From Vermamoeba vermiformis (taxonomy: Eukaryota; Tubulinea; Echinamoebida): a stretch of DNA of 64,000 bases. The position numbers and the translations under genes were made by a program. The DNA is taken from the NCBI GenBank assembly GCA_045837725.1, contig JBEWZL010000278.1, positions 62,001-126,000 on the forward strand, in the 5' to 3' direction. Numbering within the stretch: position 1 is the stretch's first letter; every line of letters starts with the position of its first letter. Below, piece after piece: positions 1 through 11,880 of this stretch. The notes beneath the pieces were generated by a model. It searched no databases and was not told the DNA's origin. It saw only the letters and a program-made list of their open reading frames with translations.

Positions 1-58
1 AAGTTGCTTCGAGTATCCTCGTCTCAGGCACGATCTCTTTCCATTCGTATACGCTCAT
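1..58 (-). CDS. 5' end of an unidentified minus-strand gene (partial)
   Basis: A minus-strand ATG at 58-56 opens a frame that runs without a stop to the window edge. Its 19 visible residues begin MSVYEWKEIV. The next gene starts divergently at 380, so the roughly 320 bp between them would be a shared promoter. That gap is AT-rich and shows no other coding signal. Nineteen residues are too few for a family call, and the frame could be chance. Confidence 0.35.
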   Translation of the reverse strand, partial: MSVYEWKEIVPETRILEAT

Positions 59-379
59 GTTTCCAAGCAAATCCAATATCAAAATTGCTTGAAGCAATAA
101 ACAATAGTGGTTTTTCTTAAATTTAAATTGTAATTAATTACCTACGCTTCGGACAGTTCACAACCGTTTTTTTTCACTTTTTTCAACTGTCTTCCTTATT
201 TAGCTTATTTAGCTATCTAATCCATGACCTGAATAACTCAAAGAAGACCGTAGCTTTCTTCAGATTGACAGTTGCTAAAAAAGGCAAGCTCAACGAAAGC
301 ACGTGCTTATCAGATAAAAAGACTAGTTACGTTGTTAGAGTTAATTAGCTAAATAGTGTATCGAAGTGAACACCACGTA

Positions 380-2609
380 ATGTTTTCGTTCGGAAAAAGT
401 ACCGGCAAAGATAAAATAGGCTTCAAAAAGCCGATGAAGAACACCATCCAATTCGAAGATCTTCCCAACAAACTCTGTGAAATTCTGTATTTGTCGAATG
501 AAAATGTGGTAAATTTAAAATCAACAGGTGCTTGGGAACCCACGAACGGCAAACGATTTTATTTCGGTAAGCAAATCCAAACAAAAAAAGAGTAAATTTA
601 AATTAATCTTTACTATCCTTCTAATACTGTTATCACAAACGCCCATATATTAATTATATTTTGGCAATTTTTTAGAGGTCACAGTTATCTCAAAAGGCAC
701 CAAAGGCACGATCGCAATTGGTTTATCAAAGAACGAAAAAGATGCAGCCGACAAGCAACCTGGCTGGACTCACGGTACTTACTTAAGGTCTATATATAAC
801 TTATTGTTAAATTTTTCATTACAGGAACGTTTGGTTATCATGCTGATGACGGCATTGCTTTCTGCGATGATACTGAGGTGATCCGAAACTTTGGTCCCAT
901 ATGGGCAGTTCGAAATGTTACAGTAGGATGTGGTGTTGACTTTGAAGCACGTAAGTACCTCCATGCTGTTTAAAAAAAGTTGAGTGCATCCGTTCGAATT
1001 TAAATTGGCGAGATTGATTGGAGGTATTGGTTCAATTACGCACTAAATATTAGTATACGAGCTAATGTATATTTAGAATCAGTGTTCTTCGTATTTCCCG
1101 ATGGTACGAAGAAAACATTGCCGACGTACAAGATGCAAGCTTTTCCCGACAAGTTGTATCCAATGGTTGGCTTGCACAGCCTGCAAGAACAGATTAAAGT
1201 GAATTTTGGCACCAAAGGAATTCCTTTCGTGCATAATCCATTCGTAAGTAACGCAAAGAAATTTCTGGTACGCGCCATACACATCCGGTTTTTAACTGCT
1301 GATAATTTTTAGGCCGAGAATAAAATACCAACGTTCTTCAAATTCAACAAAACAACAAAAGCAATTCTTGAAGGCAACATACTCACCGTCACAGCGCCAA
1401 AGGCCGAGTCACTTCAAGCTGACTCTTTCTTCCCCCGTCTCACAACATCACTGCCTTATTATGAAGTCACCATACTATCACTAAAACGTAGGTGCCACCT
1501 ACAATATACCATCCAATTATTACCCTATTTGGCGTATTATGAACCTATACTCATACGCGTTTTTCATAGCGGACGAAACGCTTTCGATTGGTTTCAGCGA
1601 CCAAAGATTTGAGTCCAGTCAACTCGTGGGCTCCATGCAGAACTCGTTCGGCTACTTCAACAACGGCACTGTTGGCTTCAACTTCACGAGCGACGGGGAG
1701 CGAGGTGCGTTCAAAGTGAACGACGTGGTTGGATGTGGTCTTGCCATGGACTCGTTCAACCAACGCAAGGTGTTCTATACTGTAAATGGCAAGTTCGTCG
1801 GGTACATAACGAAGAGGGTTGCAGGTGGAATGGATTGCTTCCCAACGCTTGGATTCGTTGGAAGCGACATCCGCGTTCGATACAACTTCGGCCGTTCGGA
1901 ATTTGTTTGGGATATTAACGAATGGCCTAAATCTGACAAGAACTGCTATATTAGCAACTTGCCTACTGAAACTCTGCGAATTATTCTTGAGGTAAGATTC
2001 AGGATCGAGCCACATCCAGCATTTGTACTGACTTATTTTTTTCTTAGCATGCTTCACATACCGCTGCCTTTACCTTACTTAGCGTATCGTTGGTCAACAA
2101 GAAGTTCCATCAGCTCGTGACCGATAACAACGCTATTTGGCACAAACTTTATATGCAACAGTACCCGGATCAGAATCCAAACTTGAAGATGCAAAGTTGG
2201 GCTAAATTCTTCAAAGTACGATATGAAAGGTTTAAAGAGCGACCTGCCGAGCCTGCTATTGGTGCGTAATATTCAGATCCGCTATGTTAATTTTATTGTA
2301 CTGACGTTGGATTTGTTTTCAGAGAATTGCGAATTTGGCTTCAAATGCCCACTATCGTATTATCAATTAGATACAACTGAAGGCGATAGACGACATTGCA
2401 ACAAGTGCGATAAAGACGTCTACGCTGTCACATCCGTTGAACAATTAAAGCAATACGTGCAATTAGGACGATGTGTGGCCCTCGTGCAAGACGATGGCGT
2501 AAGTTTTTTTTTTGCTTTTTAATTTGTATGGTGGTGTTAACTAATAGCCTTGATGCAGTTTGATAGTGAGATGGGTGACATCGACCCTGACTATGGTGAT
2601 GAAGAGTGA
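380..2609 (+). CDS. Double SPRY domain, F-box and C-terminal bacterial-type cysteine module
   Basis: A multi-exon gene of about 490 residues; introns begin near 565, 775, 952, 1244, 1489, 1992, 2260 and 2499. The ATG at 380 is used because the frame upstream of it has no better start. Residues from about 65 form one SPRY domain (PGW, TFGYHADDG, GCGVDFE). A second follows (LSIGFSD, FGYFNNGT, GCGLAMD, KVFYTVNGKFVG). Next comes an F-box-like helix pair (ISNLPTETLRIILE). The last ~60 residues hold CPL...HCNKCDKDVY...GRCVAL, a spacing I recall from small bacterial proteins. SPRY domains bind partners and F-boxes recruit SCF ubiquitin ligase, so a substrate-receptor role is inferred. The protein ends in an acidic tail. 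No signal peptide or membrane segment is seen. Confidence 0.8.
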
Positions 2610-2981
2610 AAAAAAAAGACGAGTCTAATATTGTATTGAGTGCCAAAATCTAGCTTTGGAGGCTAAAAATATTGCGTGAACGGGAACAAATTTGCCTCCC
2701 GTCAAAAACTCAATCCTGGCACCATTTTATTTTGCTTTGGAAGATCTTTCTATTTATTCGTACACGGCTCAAATATAAATTCAATATACGACTAGTTCTG
2801 GCCTTTGTTTTTTCTGAGCGCTCAGATGTGAACTGAAACTTCTGACGCCTTTTTCTCTACCTGCGATTCACTGGCGTTTTTATTTGTTTCGGAAGATCTT
2901 TCGGTTTATACACACGATCTTGTTTGTAACAAGATCTCCGAAGACAACCAGGAACGAATAATTAATAATTATTATTTAATG
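2610..2981. other. Intergenic stretch with duplicated promoter pieces of the secreted-family unit
   Basis: The sequence just after the SPRY gene stop (tattgagtgcc, then a cgtgaacgg core) reappears at 6718-6775 behind copy B. The duplicated unit of the secreted-gene array therefore starts at or inside this 3' flank. Two diverged copies of an upstream element centred on AAGATCTTTC lie near 2741 and 2893. The same element recurs before copies B (near 4853) and C (near 6884). No coding frame is supported. Confidence 0.5.
2916..2936. promoter_or_regulatory. 21-nt inverted repeat upstream of secreted-family copy A
   Basis: The arms GATCTTGTT and AACAAGATC flank a 3-nt centre, ending 45 nt before the copy A start codon. 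The same palindrome stands before copy F (21930-21950) and, eroded, before copy E (19830-19850). It is absent before copies B, C and D, which use a different signal-peptide exon. It could be a dimeric transcription-factor site or a hairpin in the 5' UTR. Confidence 0.45.
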
Positions 2982-4673
2982 ATGAACGAATTGCAATTGT
3001 TAATAGCGTTTCTTGTTCTTGCGGTTGGTAAGGCATCATTTCTTTATTTTATTATTATCGGACCTCAAAATAATTATTTTAAACAGCAAGTTGTTCGTTG
3101 ATCGAGCAAGATCCAAATTTTGCGAATTTATTCGACACGGATTTTGTCAATTTTGGGACAATATATTCAACTGATTTTATTCGGAAAATTGCCAGCGAAA
3201 GAGGAGCCTCAAGACCTCCAATATTCGACAGTTTCAATGAGCCGAAGATCAGACAACAACTTCGCAACAACGTTCTTCTTCTCATTGATAAAATGCTCTC
3301 GATGCAACAAAACAACATGTCGTAAGTAATTTACTGCATAATTTAGCCACAAACGGCTTGCAATTTTTATTGACACGTGTCACTTGTTTTTTCAGATCCT
3401 GTGCAATTCAACGGCTCAGTGAAGCAAAAGCAATCAGAGATATCTATACAGATGATACGAAATTCAACAACCGGCCTCTGCCGCGATATTATCACGTGAC
3501 ACAACAGAAATGGGTTCCAGCAATCTTGGACTCGATGCTCATAAAGTGGGCCGACGCATTGTTTCCAGGAACATGGTTTGCAACAGGTAAAGCTCAACAA
3601 CAACAAGTGCCTAACGCAAACTTTATTGTAAAACATGTCATATTAGGATTCTACTCGATGCGGAGTCCGCAGAGCTATTCACCGGTTTTTTCGTTCGGCT
3701 CCGAGCTTGAACAACCTTTGAACGAGGTCAGCGATGACAGTCATTATATCTACAGCTATGGTCCTAACAATTATTACGGACTTGGTCGAATGCACAATGG
3801 TACATTGTGAACTTCGTATTGTAATTTGATAACTAGCTAAACATTATTTTTTCAGTGTCAATGTGGAAAAACAACACGGATCTGATCAGTTGGGGTGTCG
3901 AACAGAGATTTGTTGAGAATATAACCAGCTATATCAAATCGCGATACAATGAAGAAAAAGCATCGTTTTTGTTGTCAAAGATGACGAGCATCGATCAAAT
4001 TGTTCTTGAACGACAACTTTTGACCATCGCCCACGCGCACACCAACGATAGGGCCAATGCGTAAGCCTATTTTATTATACTATGATGTAAGTATTAACTT
4101 TATCACTAAAGGTTATTGGCTGGTTCTTTCATCGATTCAAGTTGGACCAAATTGAACATTTCCGTCGCGAACGTTTCTGTTGGACAGAGTACGTATTCTG
4201 CGTTGAGATACAAAGTTTTTGGAACTAACATCGTTTACAATGAAGTTATTATTCGTCCTTACGGGGGCAGCAACATGCAATACGAAATGATTGCTGCAGT
4301 GGACTACAACGGGCAGGAAATGACGTTTTTGAGTTTACATGTCGCGACACGCCAAACTACCGTTAGCACCGCGCCTATCTACGTGCTTGTCAACAAGTAC
4401 GTGCCAGACATGGAAATCAAAGACATGACAGTACTGACACAATTGATCGCTGATGGAGCTCTTCTCGATCAACCTCCACCATCGTACACCAAACTGAAAC
4501 GAAGTGTCAACCAGTTGATGACACGTGTCAAACATGTCACTCTCGAAGAACAACGACACAACGAGATACAATCCCAAAAATATCATCGAATGCTTTGCGA
4601 GTCACCTGAACACCATGCCAAAGCCATCGAGTACCTCCAGCAAAAGTTTGGTCTTCAACACTTGTCGTGTTAA
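2982..4673 (+). CDS. Secreted multicopy family protein, copy A (looks intact)
   Basis: A family I do not recognise, about 420-470 residues in six or seven exons. Exon 1 (2982-3027) encodes the signal peptide (MNELQLLIAFLVLAV); cleavage is expected near ASC. Later exons give IYSTDFIRKIAS, a long RPLPRYYHVTQQKWVPAILD block and YSPVFSFGSELEQPL. These are followed by MWKNNTDLISWGVEQ with glycosylation sequons and a helical, charged C-terminus ending HLSC. The intron at about 4190-4246 is inferred from the other copies: splicing it restores the alignment, although its acceptor is an unusual gaag. All joints keep frame. Secretion is inferred from the signal peptide and sequons; there is no membrane anchor. 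Function is unknown. An upstream inverted repeat is shared with copies E and F. Confidence 0.75.
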
Positions 4674-4948
4674 GAGTTTACCACGAATAAATATGTGCCT
4701 CAGCGACAACAATTTTCGTTACCCTTGTTAACGGACGCCCCTTGTGAACAAATTTTAGGGGCGTTTATGTTTGTCGGGCCCTGGACTGAAAAACCGGCCC
4801 CAAATTTTGTCCCGTCCCCTCAAAAGTCACCTGGCACGATTTTATTTATTTGTAAGATCTTTCTATTGATACGCACACGGCTGTATAGTGTTGACGCTGC
4901 GCCAAATTATCCAATTCATATTAACCGTAGCGTCGGCGGGTTATTGTA

Positions 4949-6652
4949 ATGCAATTGACATTCATATTTATTTTTCTTGCAATTGGTAAGTTGTCGTTTT
5001 TTTAATTATCCTCACATTAATTTCTTTATTAATTTACTATCGGACCTCAAATTAATTTTATTTTAAACAGCAAGTTGTTCGCTGATCGAGCAAGATCCAA
5101 ATTTTGCGATTTTATTCAAAACAGATTTTGTCAATTCCGGAACAATCTATTCAACTGATTTTATTCGGAAAATTGTCAGCGAAAATGGAGCTTCAAGACC
5201 TCCAATATTCGACAGTTTCAATGAACCGAAGATCAGACAACAACTTCGCAACAACGTTCTTCTTCTCATTGATAAAATGCTCTCAATGCAACAAAACAAT
5301 ATGTCGTAAGTAATTTACTGCATAATTTAGCCACAAACGGCTTGCAAAATGATTTATTTGACACGTGTCACTTTGTAGATCCTGTTCAATTCAACGGCTC
5401 AGTGAAGCAAAGGCAATCAGAGATATCTATATAGATGATGCGAAATTCAATAGCAGGCCTCTGCCACGATATTATCACGTGACAAAACAGACATGGGTTC
5501 CAGCAATCTTGGACTCGATGCTCATAAAGTGGACCGACGCAGCATTTCCTGGCGCGTGGTTTGCAACAGGTAAATCACACCGAAATAGAATCGTTTAATT
5601 TAAAATCCTGTTTTCGTTAGGATTCTACTTGCAGCAAACAGCGAGGTACTATTCACCAGTTTTTTCTTTCGGCTCCGAGCTTGAACAACCTTTGAACGAG
5701 GTCAGCAATGACAGCCATTACATATCTTATTATGGTTCTCGTGATTATTACGGACTTGGTCGAATGCACGACAGTACGTAGTTATCTTCGTTCCATTACT
5801 AGCTAAAAATGACGTTCAGTATCAATGTGGAAAAATAACACGGATCTGATCAGTTGGGGTGTTGAACAGAGATTTGTTGAGAATATAACCAACTATATTA
5901 AGTCGCGATACGACGAAGAAAAAGCATCGTTTTTGTTGTCAAAGATGACGAGCATCGATCAAATTATTCTCGAACGACAACTTTTGACCATCGCTCATGC
6001 GCACACCAGCGATAGGGCCAACGCGTAAGCTTATTATATTATATATTTATATAGTATTAACTTACTTTCTTAGGGTATTGGTGGGTTCCTTCATCGATTC
6101 AAGTTGGAGCAAATTCAACATTTCTGCTGCGAATATGTCAGTCGGACAGAGTACGTATTGTTATAACTTTAAGAGGCTAAATTTAAACGGACTTGCCAAT
6201 CAATTCTATTTGCAGTTATTGTTAGCAGTGCCGGGTTACTGACAGACCTCTATTATGGCATGATTACTTCAGTGGACTACAACAAGAAGAAAATGTCATA
6301 CTTGACGCTGCATATCGCAACGCGTCAAACTGTTTTGAAGACTGAATCCTGGAGCTACTGTTTGATCTTCAATAAGTACGTGCCAGACATGGAGATCAAA
6401 GATATGACAGTACTGACACAATTGATCGCTGATGGAGCTCTTCTCGATCAACCTCCACCATCGTACAACAAACTGAAACGAAGTGTCAACCAGTTGATGA
6501 CACGTGTCAAACATATCACTCTCGAAGAGGAGCGACACAACGAGATACAATCCCAAAAATATCATCAAATGCTTTGCGAGTCACCTGAACACCATGCCAA
6601 AGCCATCGAGTATCTCCAGCAAAACTTTGGTCTCCGACACTTGTCGTGTTAA
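4949..6652 (+). CDS. Secreted multicopy family protein, copy B (looks intact)
   Basis: Second tandem copy, 275 bp after copy A. Its first exon encodes a different signal peptide (MQLTFIFIFLAI), shared with C and D, and its upstream region is correspondingly different. The third intron and following exon (FYLQQTARYYSPVF) match copy D rather than A, C, E and F. The last exon is the LLTDLYYGMITSVDYN type. No frame break was found through the C-terminal HLSC. Mosaic agreement with different relatives along its length suggests gene conversion. The product should be secreted; its function is unknown. Confidence 0.75.
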
Positions 6653-6967
6653 AATGACAATAGTTTAGCGATAAATATGTGCCTCAGCGGAACGATTTTA
6701 GTTGGACGCTTTGTCCCTTGTATTGAGTGCCTAAAGTTGGCTTTTGATCGCCTTAGAAAGCGTGTGAACGGTTGAAAATTGTCGTCTTGTGAACAATTTT
6801 TGGCGTTTATGTTTGTCGGGACCCAAATTTAGTCCCGTCCCGTCCCCTCAAAAGTCACCTGGCACGATTTTATTTTATTTCGAAAGATCTTTCTATTGAT
6901 ACACACAGCTGTATAGCGTTGACACTACGCCAAATCATATGAACAATAGGTTCGGCAAGTTATTGTA

Positions 6968-8634
6968 ATGAAATTGACACTCATATTTATTTTTCTTGCA
7001 ATTGGTAAGTTGTCGTTTTTTTAATTATCCTCAAATTAATTGTTATTTTTTAAACAGCAAGTTGTTCGCTGATCGAGCAAGATCCAAATTTTGCGAATTT
7101 ATTCGACACAGATTTTGTCAATTCTGGAGCAAAGTATTCAACTGATTTTATTCGGAAAATTACGAGCGAAATTGGAGCTTCAAGACCTCCAATATTCGAC
7201 AATTTCAACGATCCAGAGATCAGACAACAACTTCGCAACAACGTAATTATTCTCATTGATAAAATGCTTTCAATGCAACAAAACAATATGTCGTAAGTAT
7301 TATACAGTGTAAATTAGCCACAAACGCTTGTAAAATAATTTTTATTTGACACTTTTTGTAGATCCTGTGCAATTCAACGCCTCAGTGAAGCAAAGGCAAT
7401 CAGAGATATCTATATAGATGATGCGAAATTCAATAGCAGGCCTCTGCCACGATATTATCACGTGACACAACAGAAATGGGTTCCAGCAATCTTGGACTCG
7501 ATGCTCATAAAGTGGGCCAACGCATTGTTTCCCGGAACATGGTTTGCAACAGGTAAAGCTCAACAACAACAAGTGCCTAAGGCAAACTTTATAGTAAAAC
7601 ATGTCCTATTAGGATTCTACGCGATCCTGAGTCCACAGAGCTATTCACCGGTTTTTTCGTTCGGCTCCGAGCTTGAACAACCGCTGACCGAGGTCAGCGA
7701 TGATAGCCACTATATCTATAGGTATGGTTTTCGTGATTATTACGGCCTTGGTCGAATGCACGACGGTACGTAGTTATCTTCGTATAATAATAACAAGTTA
7801 AAAATGATTTTCAGTGTCAATGTGGAAAAACAACACGGATCTGATCAGTTGGGGTGTTGAACAGAGATTTGTTGAGAATATAACCAGCTATATCAAATCA
7901 CAATATGACGAAGAAAAAGCGTCGTTTTTGTTGTCAAAGATGACGAGCATCGATCAAATTGTTCTCGAACGACAACTTTTGACCATCGCTCATGCGCACA
8001 CCAACGATAGGGCCAATGCGTAATAATATTATAATATGGTATATGTATGGTATTAACTTGCTTTCTTAGGGTATTGGTGGGTTCCTTCATTGATTCAAGT
8101 TGGACCGAATTGAACATTTCCACTGCGAATATTTCTGTTGGACAGAGTAAGTATTTATCAGAAGGTAAATTGTGACTTTCTAATCGATTCTATTCGCAGT
8201 TATTGTTCGCGGTACCGGGTTAATGACAGACCTCTATTATGGCATGAACTTCAGTGGACTACAACAAGAAGAAAATATCATTCTTGACGCTGCATCTTGC
8301 AACGCATCAAACTGTTTTGAAGACTGAACCCTGGCGCTACAATTTGATCTTCAACAAGTACGTGCCAGACATGGAGATCAAAGATATGACAGTACTGACA
8401 CAATTGATCGCTGATGGAGCTCTTCTCGATCAACCTCCACCATCGAACACCAAACTAAAACGAAGTGTCAACCAGTTGATGACACGTGTCAAACATGTCA
8501 CTCTCGAAGAACAGCAACACAATGAGATACAATCCCAAAAATATCATCGAATGCTTTGCGAGTCACCTGAACACCATGCCAAAGCCATCGAGTACCTCCA
8601 GCAAAACTTCGGTTTTCAACACTTGTCGTGTTAA
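6968..8634 (+). pseudogene. Secreted multicopy family, copy C (one frame break in the last exon)
   Basis: Third forward copy, 315 bp after copy B, with the B-type signal peptide exon but the A/E-type third intron and exon (FYAILSPQSYSPVF). All exons up to the start of the last read in frame. In the last exon, near 8246, two bases present in copy B are missing within an otherwise near-identical stretch. This separates the conserved C-terminal ~125 residues from the upstream frame. The C-terminal region itself is still well preserved (VPDMEIKDMTVLTQL...HLSC), so the break is recent, or is an assembly error, or splicing differs. I list it as a probable pseudogene. Confidence 0.6.
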
Positions 8635-9354
8635 AATGACAATAGTTTACCGCTAATAAATATTAGCCTTAGCGACAACGATTTTCTTCGTGACCCCTTG
8701 TTAACGGACGTCCCTTGTATATAATTATAAGCATTGTATAAGTCTCACTTTGCAACAACCCAACCCCCACAACCCCTTTTTGTTCATTTTTTTATAATTT
8801 AGGAGGCGCAGACGTGCGCGAGCGCAACATCCGCACTAACAAAAATTGTGACAGGGACAACACCATACGGTGAAGCCCAACCGATGTCGCACTCCGAGTG
8901 CAAGAGGAGCGCAACGACCGACCTAGAGATGCCTTCTTGATCACATCTCTACTGTCCAGGTAAGTATGAACTATCCAGGTGTTGTTTTTGCTTTTTTGTG
9001 CTTGATCCGGGATAAATATTTTGTGGGATTGGTTGCACGTTGCAAACAGGGGCTTAGAAAAGTACGGACGTACGATGACTATGCAAGAGAAGAAAATCTT
9101 TTTTTGCATGGCTAGATGATGCTAAGAAAAGTTACAACGTGCAAAGCGATCCCCGCTCAGGGGCCTACTTTTTTCTCGAATGCTAAGAAACAGCATAACG
9201 ACCAGGCAGGCTGTAGTTACTATTGCCAGATCGGCGTCGTTGAACGACTTTGTGCTGCGGCAGTCATGTAAATAAAGAAGAAAGGACCGTCGGAGATTCG
9301 GAGATAAATTTATTTATTTAGGGTTAGGGTTAGAAATTTGCTTTTTGGTTTCTT
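8635..9354. other. Unassigned 720-bp stretch with an exon-like GC-rich island
   Basis: After the copy C 3' flank, a GC-richer island at about 8803-8940 follows a good acceptor-like ttataatttag. It reads open for about 45 codons (EAQTCASATSALTK...) to a TGA at 8938-8940. A donor-like gtaagt follows at about 8961. An overlapping minus-strand frame (8792-9109, 105 codons) is also open. Neither has a recognisable domain. It may be an orphan exon, a non-coding transcript or a decayed gene. The stretch also holds a short TTAGGG run. Confidence 0.3.
9318..9333 (+). repeat. Interstitial telomere-like TTAGGG run
   Basis: Two and two-thirds perfect TTAGGG units sit 20 bp beyond the stop of the F-box/EF1A-like gene, in an AT-rich 3' flank next to the inner end of the forward array. 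TTAGGG is the telomere unit of animals, most fungi and several amoebozoans. The run is short enough to be chance. Confidence 0.3.
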
Positions 9355-11751
9355 CTACTTTTTCGCGTTTCCCTTGGACCCTTTTGCTGCTTTTCTCTTC
9401 GCTCGTTGTTCTTTCACACGTGCCTTGCGTTCAGCTTCTTTGTCTAATATGACTTGTCGTCTGCGTTGGCGCAACACATTCGGTCTGTTGTACGCTGCCG
9501 GAGCATCTCCGTCAAAGAAATCTCCCTCATGATATTTATCAAATTTAACTACTACGCCGTAAAAGACTTCAGAGGCATGATCATTAGCAACAAATTTTCC
9601 GTAGGAACTCTTCAGTTTCGGATCTGTCAAAAAAAGTTAGCTTACTCGATCACGTGATCTTCTTCCAAATAAGGCAATAATGGCTTAACGTACCTTTAGG
9701 TTGTTTATAAGTCACTATTTTCTCCGCGGTAATCGTTGCAACGGCCATACAATTCTCACCTAAAATAGCCTAATTAGGATACTGTCTGACATTACCGAAT
9801 GAAAGTCACGCGATAATTATTCCGCTGTAGCCTATCGATCGCAAAAAAAATATTCACTTTACTTACCAGGATAGACTTGATCCACAAAATTGACTTTTCC
9901 TTCCTTGATCTCGAATAATAGGTGAATATGAATATACCTCTTTAATCCTAATATGTAAATCTCGTTCTCGAAATGATTTCGCAAGGTATTTTGTAAGACA
10001 GCAATTGACACCAAACAATTTCCTGGACGAGATCCGACACTCGGATAATAAGTCAGAGAACTGGAACTGTCCATGGTGTAATAAACAGGGTCATTTGGCT
10101 TGAGTGGGTGCACCCATGGCATGTACGGCATAATCGGACATTTAATGTGCGAAACCGGGCTTTCTTGGACTCCCGCTGGAAAAAATGAAAAAATCGTTAA
10201 TTTTTACCAACAAAGCACCAAAGTGGACTATTACAAAGATCAAGCGAAAAAAATTGCAAATTTCAATTTAGTGAGCTAGCTTGCGCTATTAAATGTGGTA
10301 AATTTTCATAAATGATCGAGTTGTGATCTAGTTCGATCCGCGTCTGTATGTTAAAGAGTCCTAGTTACCAGGACAAATTTTTCAGAACTACTACGTACCG
10401 ACAGTCATGCACAACTGCGTGACTCGTTCTTCGTAGCGAAGGTAATCAGGTTTCGCGAGTGCTTGGCGCAGTGTGAGTGGTGGCAAGAACTGATTTGATT
10501 GGCCAATCAACTCTTTCAGTGTCGGACCTTTGTACCATTCGACCATCTATTGTCCGCAATAACGCGTTAGTGAAACACGCTGAAAATAGCCGTTCAGTGA
10601 AACAGCAAACTGTCGAAAATATTGTTGGCGGTTACGAAATTTGATGCAAAAGTTTAGCTTCATGCACGAATTTTCAACGAGGTTGATCGTTGTCATTACT
10701 ATATTTGGCAATGAGCACGTGGCAACGGTCAAAAAGTCATTTGTAAGTTAATTTTGGGGGCAAGTCCGAGTTACTTTGAAACGCATATTTTTCCCCTTAG
10801 CAAATGTCTTACTGTCCAAAAAAGGTTATACTTGCCTTATTAGTCTTTGGCGAGTATTTTTTAGGCAGTGGAATGGTCTTGAAGTGCTGGAAGTTGCGGC
10901 CCAAGACAATTTGCGCGACGTTTTCAATGTCTGCTTTGAACCGCTCGTACGCTAAAAAAGGAGCATTAGATCCGAATTTCCAAATAAGGAAAAACATTTC
11001 AAATCAAATAATAGTCAACGAAATGATATTTCAAATGAATTTTTACCTTTTTTGTCCGCTTCGTTGTTATTCACTTCCGTGTAACAAGCAATAATATTAG
11101 GACTGCCCATCGCAATGTAAGCATTCGTGATCACTCGCTGCCAGTCCCAATTCGAAAAATATGGAGGATTTGGCATGGTGCTCGGCGAAGTATATGTATC
11201 AGATCGTACCATGATTAACGTGCAGGAAGCCTACGAAAAAATGGATTCGGGATTAGCTGATCTGAATGTTTTCGCAGAAGACAAAACGGTTGATCGTACG
11301 AAGCATAATTTTGAAAGCTCTTTGATAGTGCCATGTCCCACAAGGACATCCAATAAAAGCATTTCTGAATCTGCAAAATGAAATCCGTTACAAAAAATAA
11401 TCATGATTTTTAATAATTAAATAATTATTTATTTGGTGCTCGCTGGACTCAAAATACGAAGAATTTCCAACAAATTGAGCTCGAAATTAATTAATTACCT
11501 GTTAATGTTCCTGAATTTAAGAATGCATCTCCATATCTGTGCACTCTGCCAACGATAAAATGATTTCGTTTAGCACTTAGTAGTGCTAAATATATGTGTT
11601 CAAAGCCTTTACAGCTGCGCAAGCAATTTAAAATTGCGCTAACGCTCAAGTAGGGAAAGATCTCCACCCAAAGCTCGATTGGAAGGATACTCCGCGCTAG
11701 ATTGGCCAGCGATTTTTCTTTACTGTCTAATTCTAGCGTGTTGTGCTCCAT
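9355..11751 (-). CDS. F-box protein fused to a degenerate EF1A-like GTPase body
   Basis: About 440 residues in seven or more exons. Exon 1 (11751-11507) starts MEHNTLELDS and holds an F-box (LPIELWVEIFPYLSV...LRSCKGF). Downstream exons read like the middle and end of EF1A/HBS1-type factors. The WYKGPTLKELIG exon (10399-10547) matches the WYKGPTLLEALD junction between G domain and domain 2. The end (KLKSSYGKFVANDH...FYGVVVKF) matches domain 3 of EF1A, followed by a lysine/arginine-rich tail. The P-loop half of the G domain is absent, and the expected NKxD is replaced by YTEVNN, so GTP binding is unlikely. The intron after 10836 has a GC donor, and the first joints after the F-box exon are uncertain. 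An SCF adaptor built on a translation-factor scaffold is my inference. Confidence 0.55.
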
Positions 11752-11880
11752 TAATTTCGAAATTCAAACTGAAAAAAGACTTCTCAAAACGGAATTCCGT
11801 ACAGATAACGAGTTTGGGAATCGAACAAAGCAAGACGAAGGCAATGGATTACATTATACTACTATTTACTATACATTAAT

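Larger units (their letters stand above)
2640..8660 (+). repeat. Direct tandem array of three ~2 kb gene-sized units (copies A-C)
   Basis: Each unit holds an AT-rich promoter with an AAGATCTTTC element, one secreted-family gene, and a 3' flank with an ATAAATAT signal. Two units also carry gtcccgtcccct and cctggcac strings. Units are close to 2 kb and mostly highly similar in coding exons, with much larger differences in introns and in two exon blocks. This points to unequal crossing-over followed by partial exchange. Confidence 0.75.

Noticed and set aside
8792-9109. 105-codon minus-strand frame as a gene
   Set aside because: No promoter, splice or domain signal; overlaps a better forward exon-like frame that is itself unproven.
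9355-11751. True elongation factor 1-alpha gene
   Set aside because: No P-loop, altered NKxD and an F-box at the start; only the later domains resemble EF1A.
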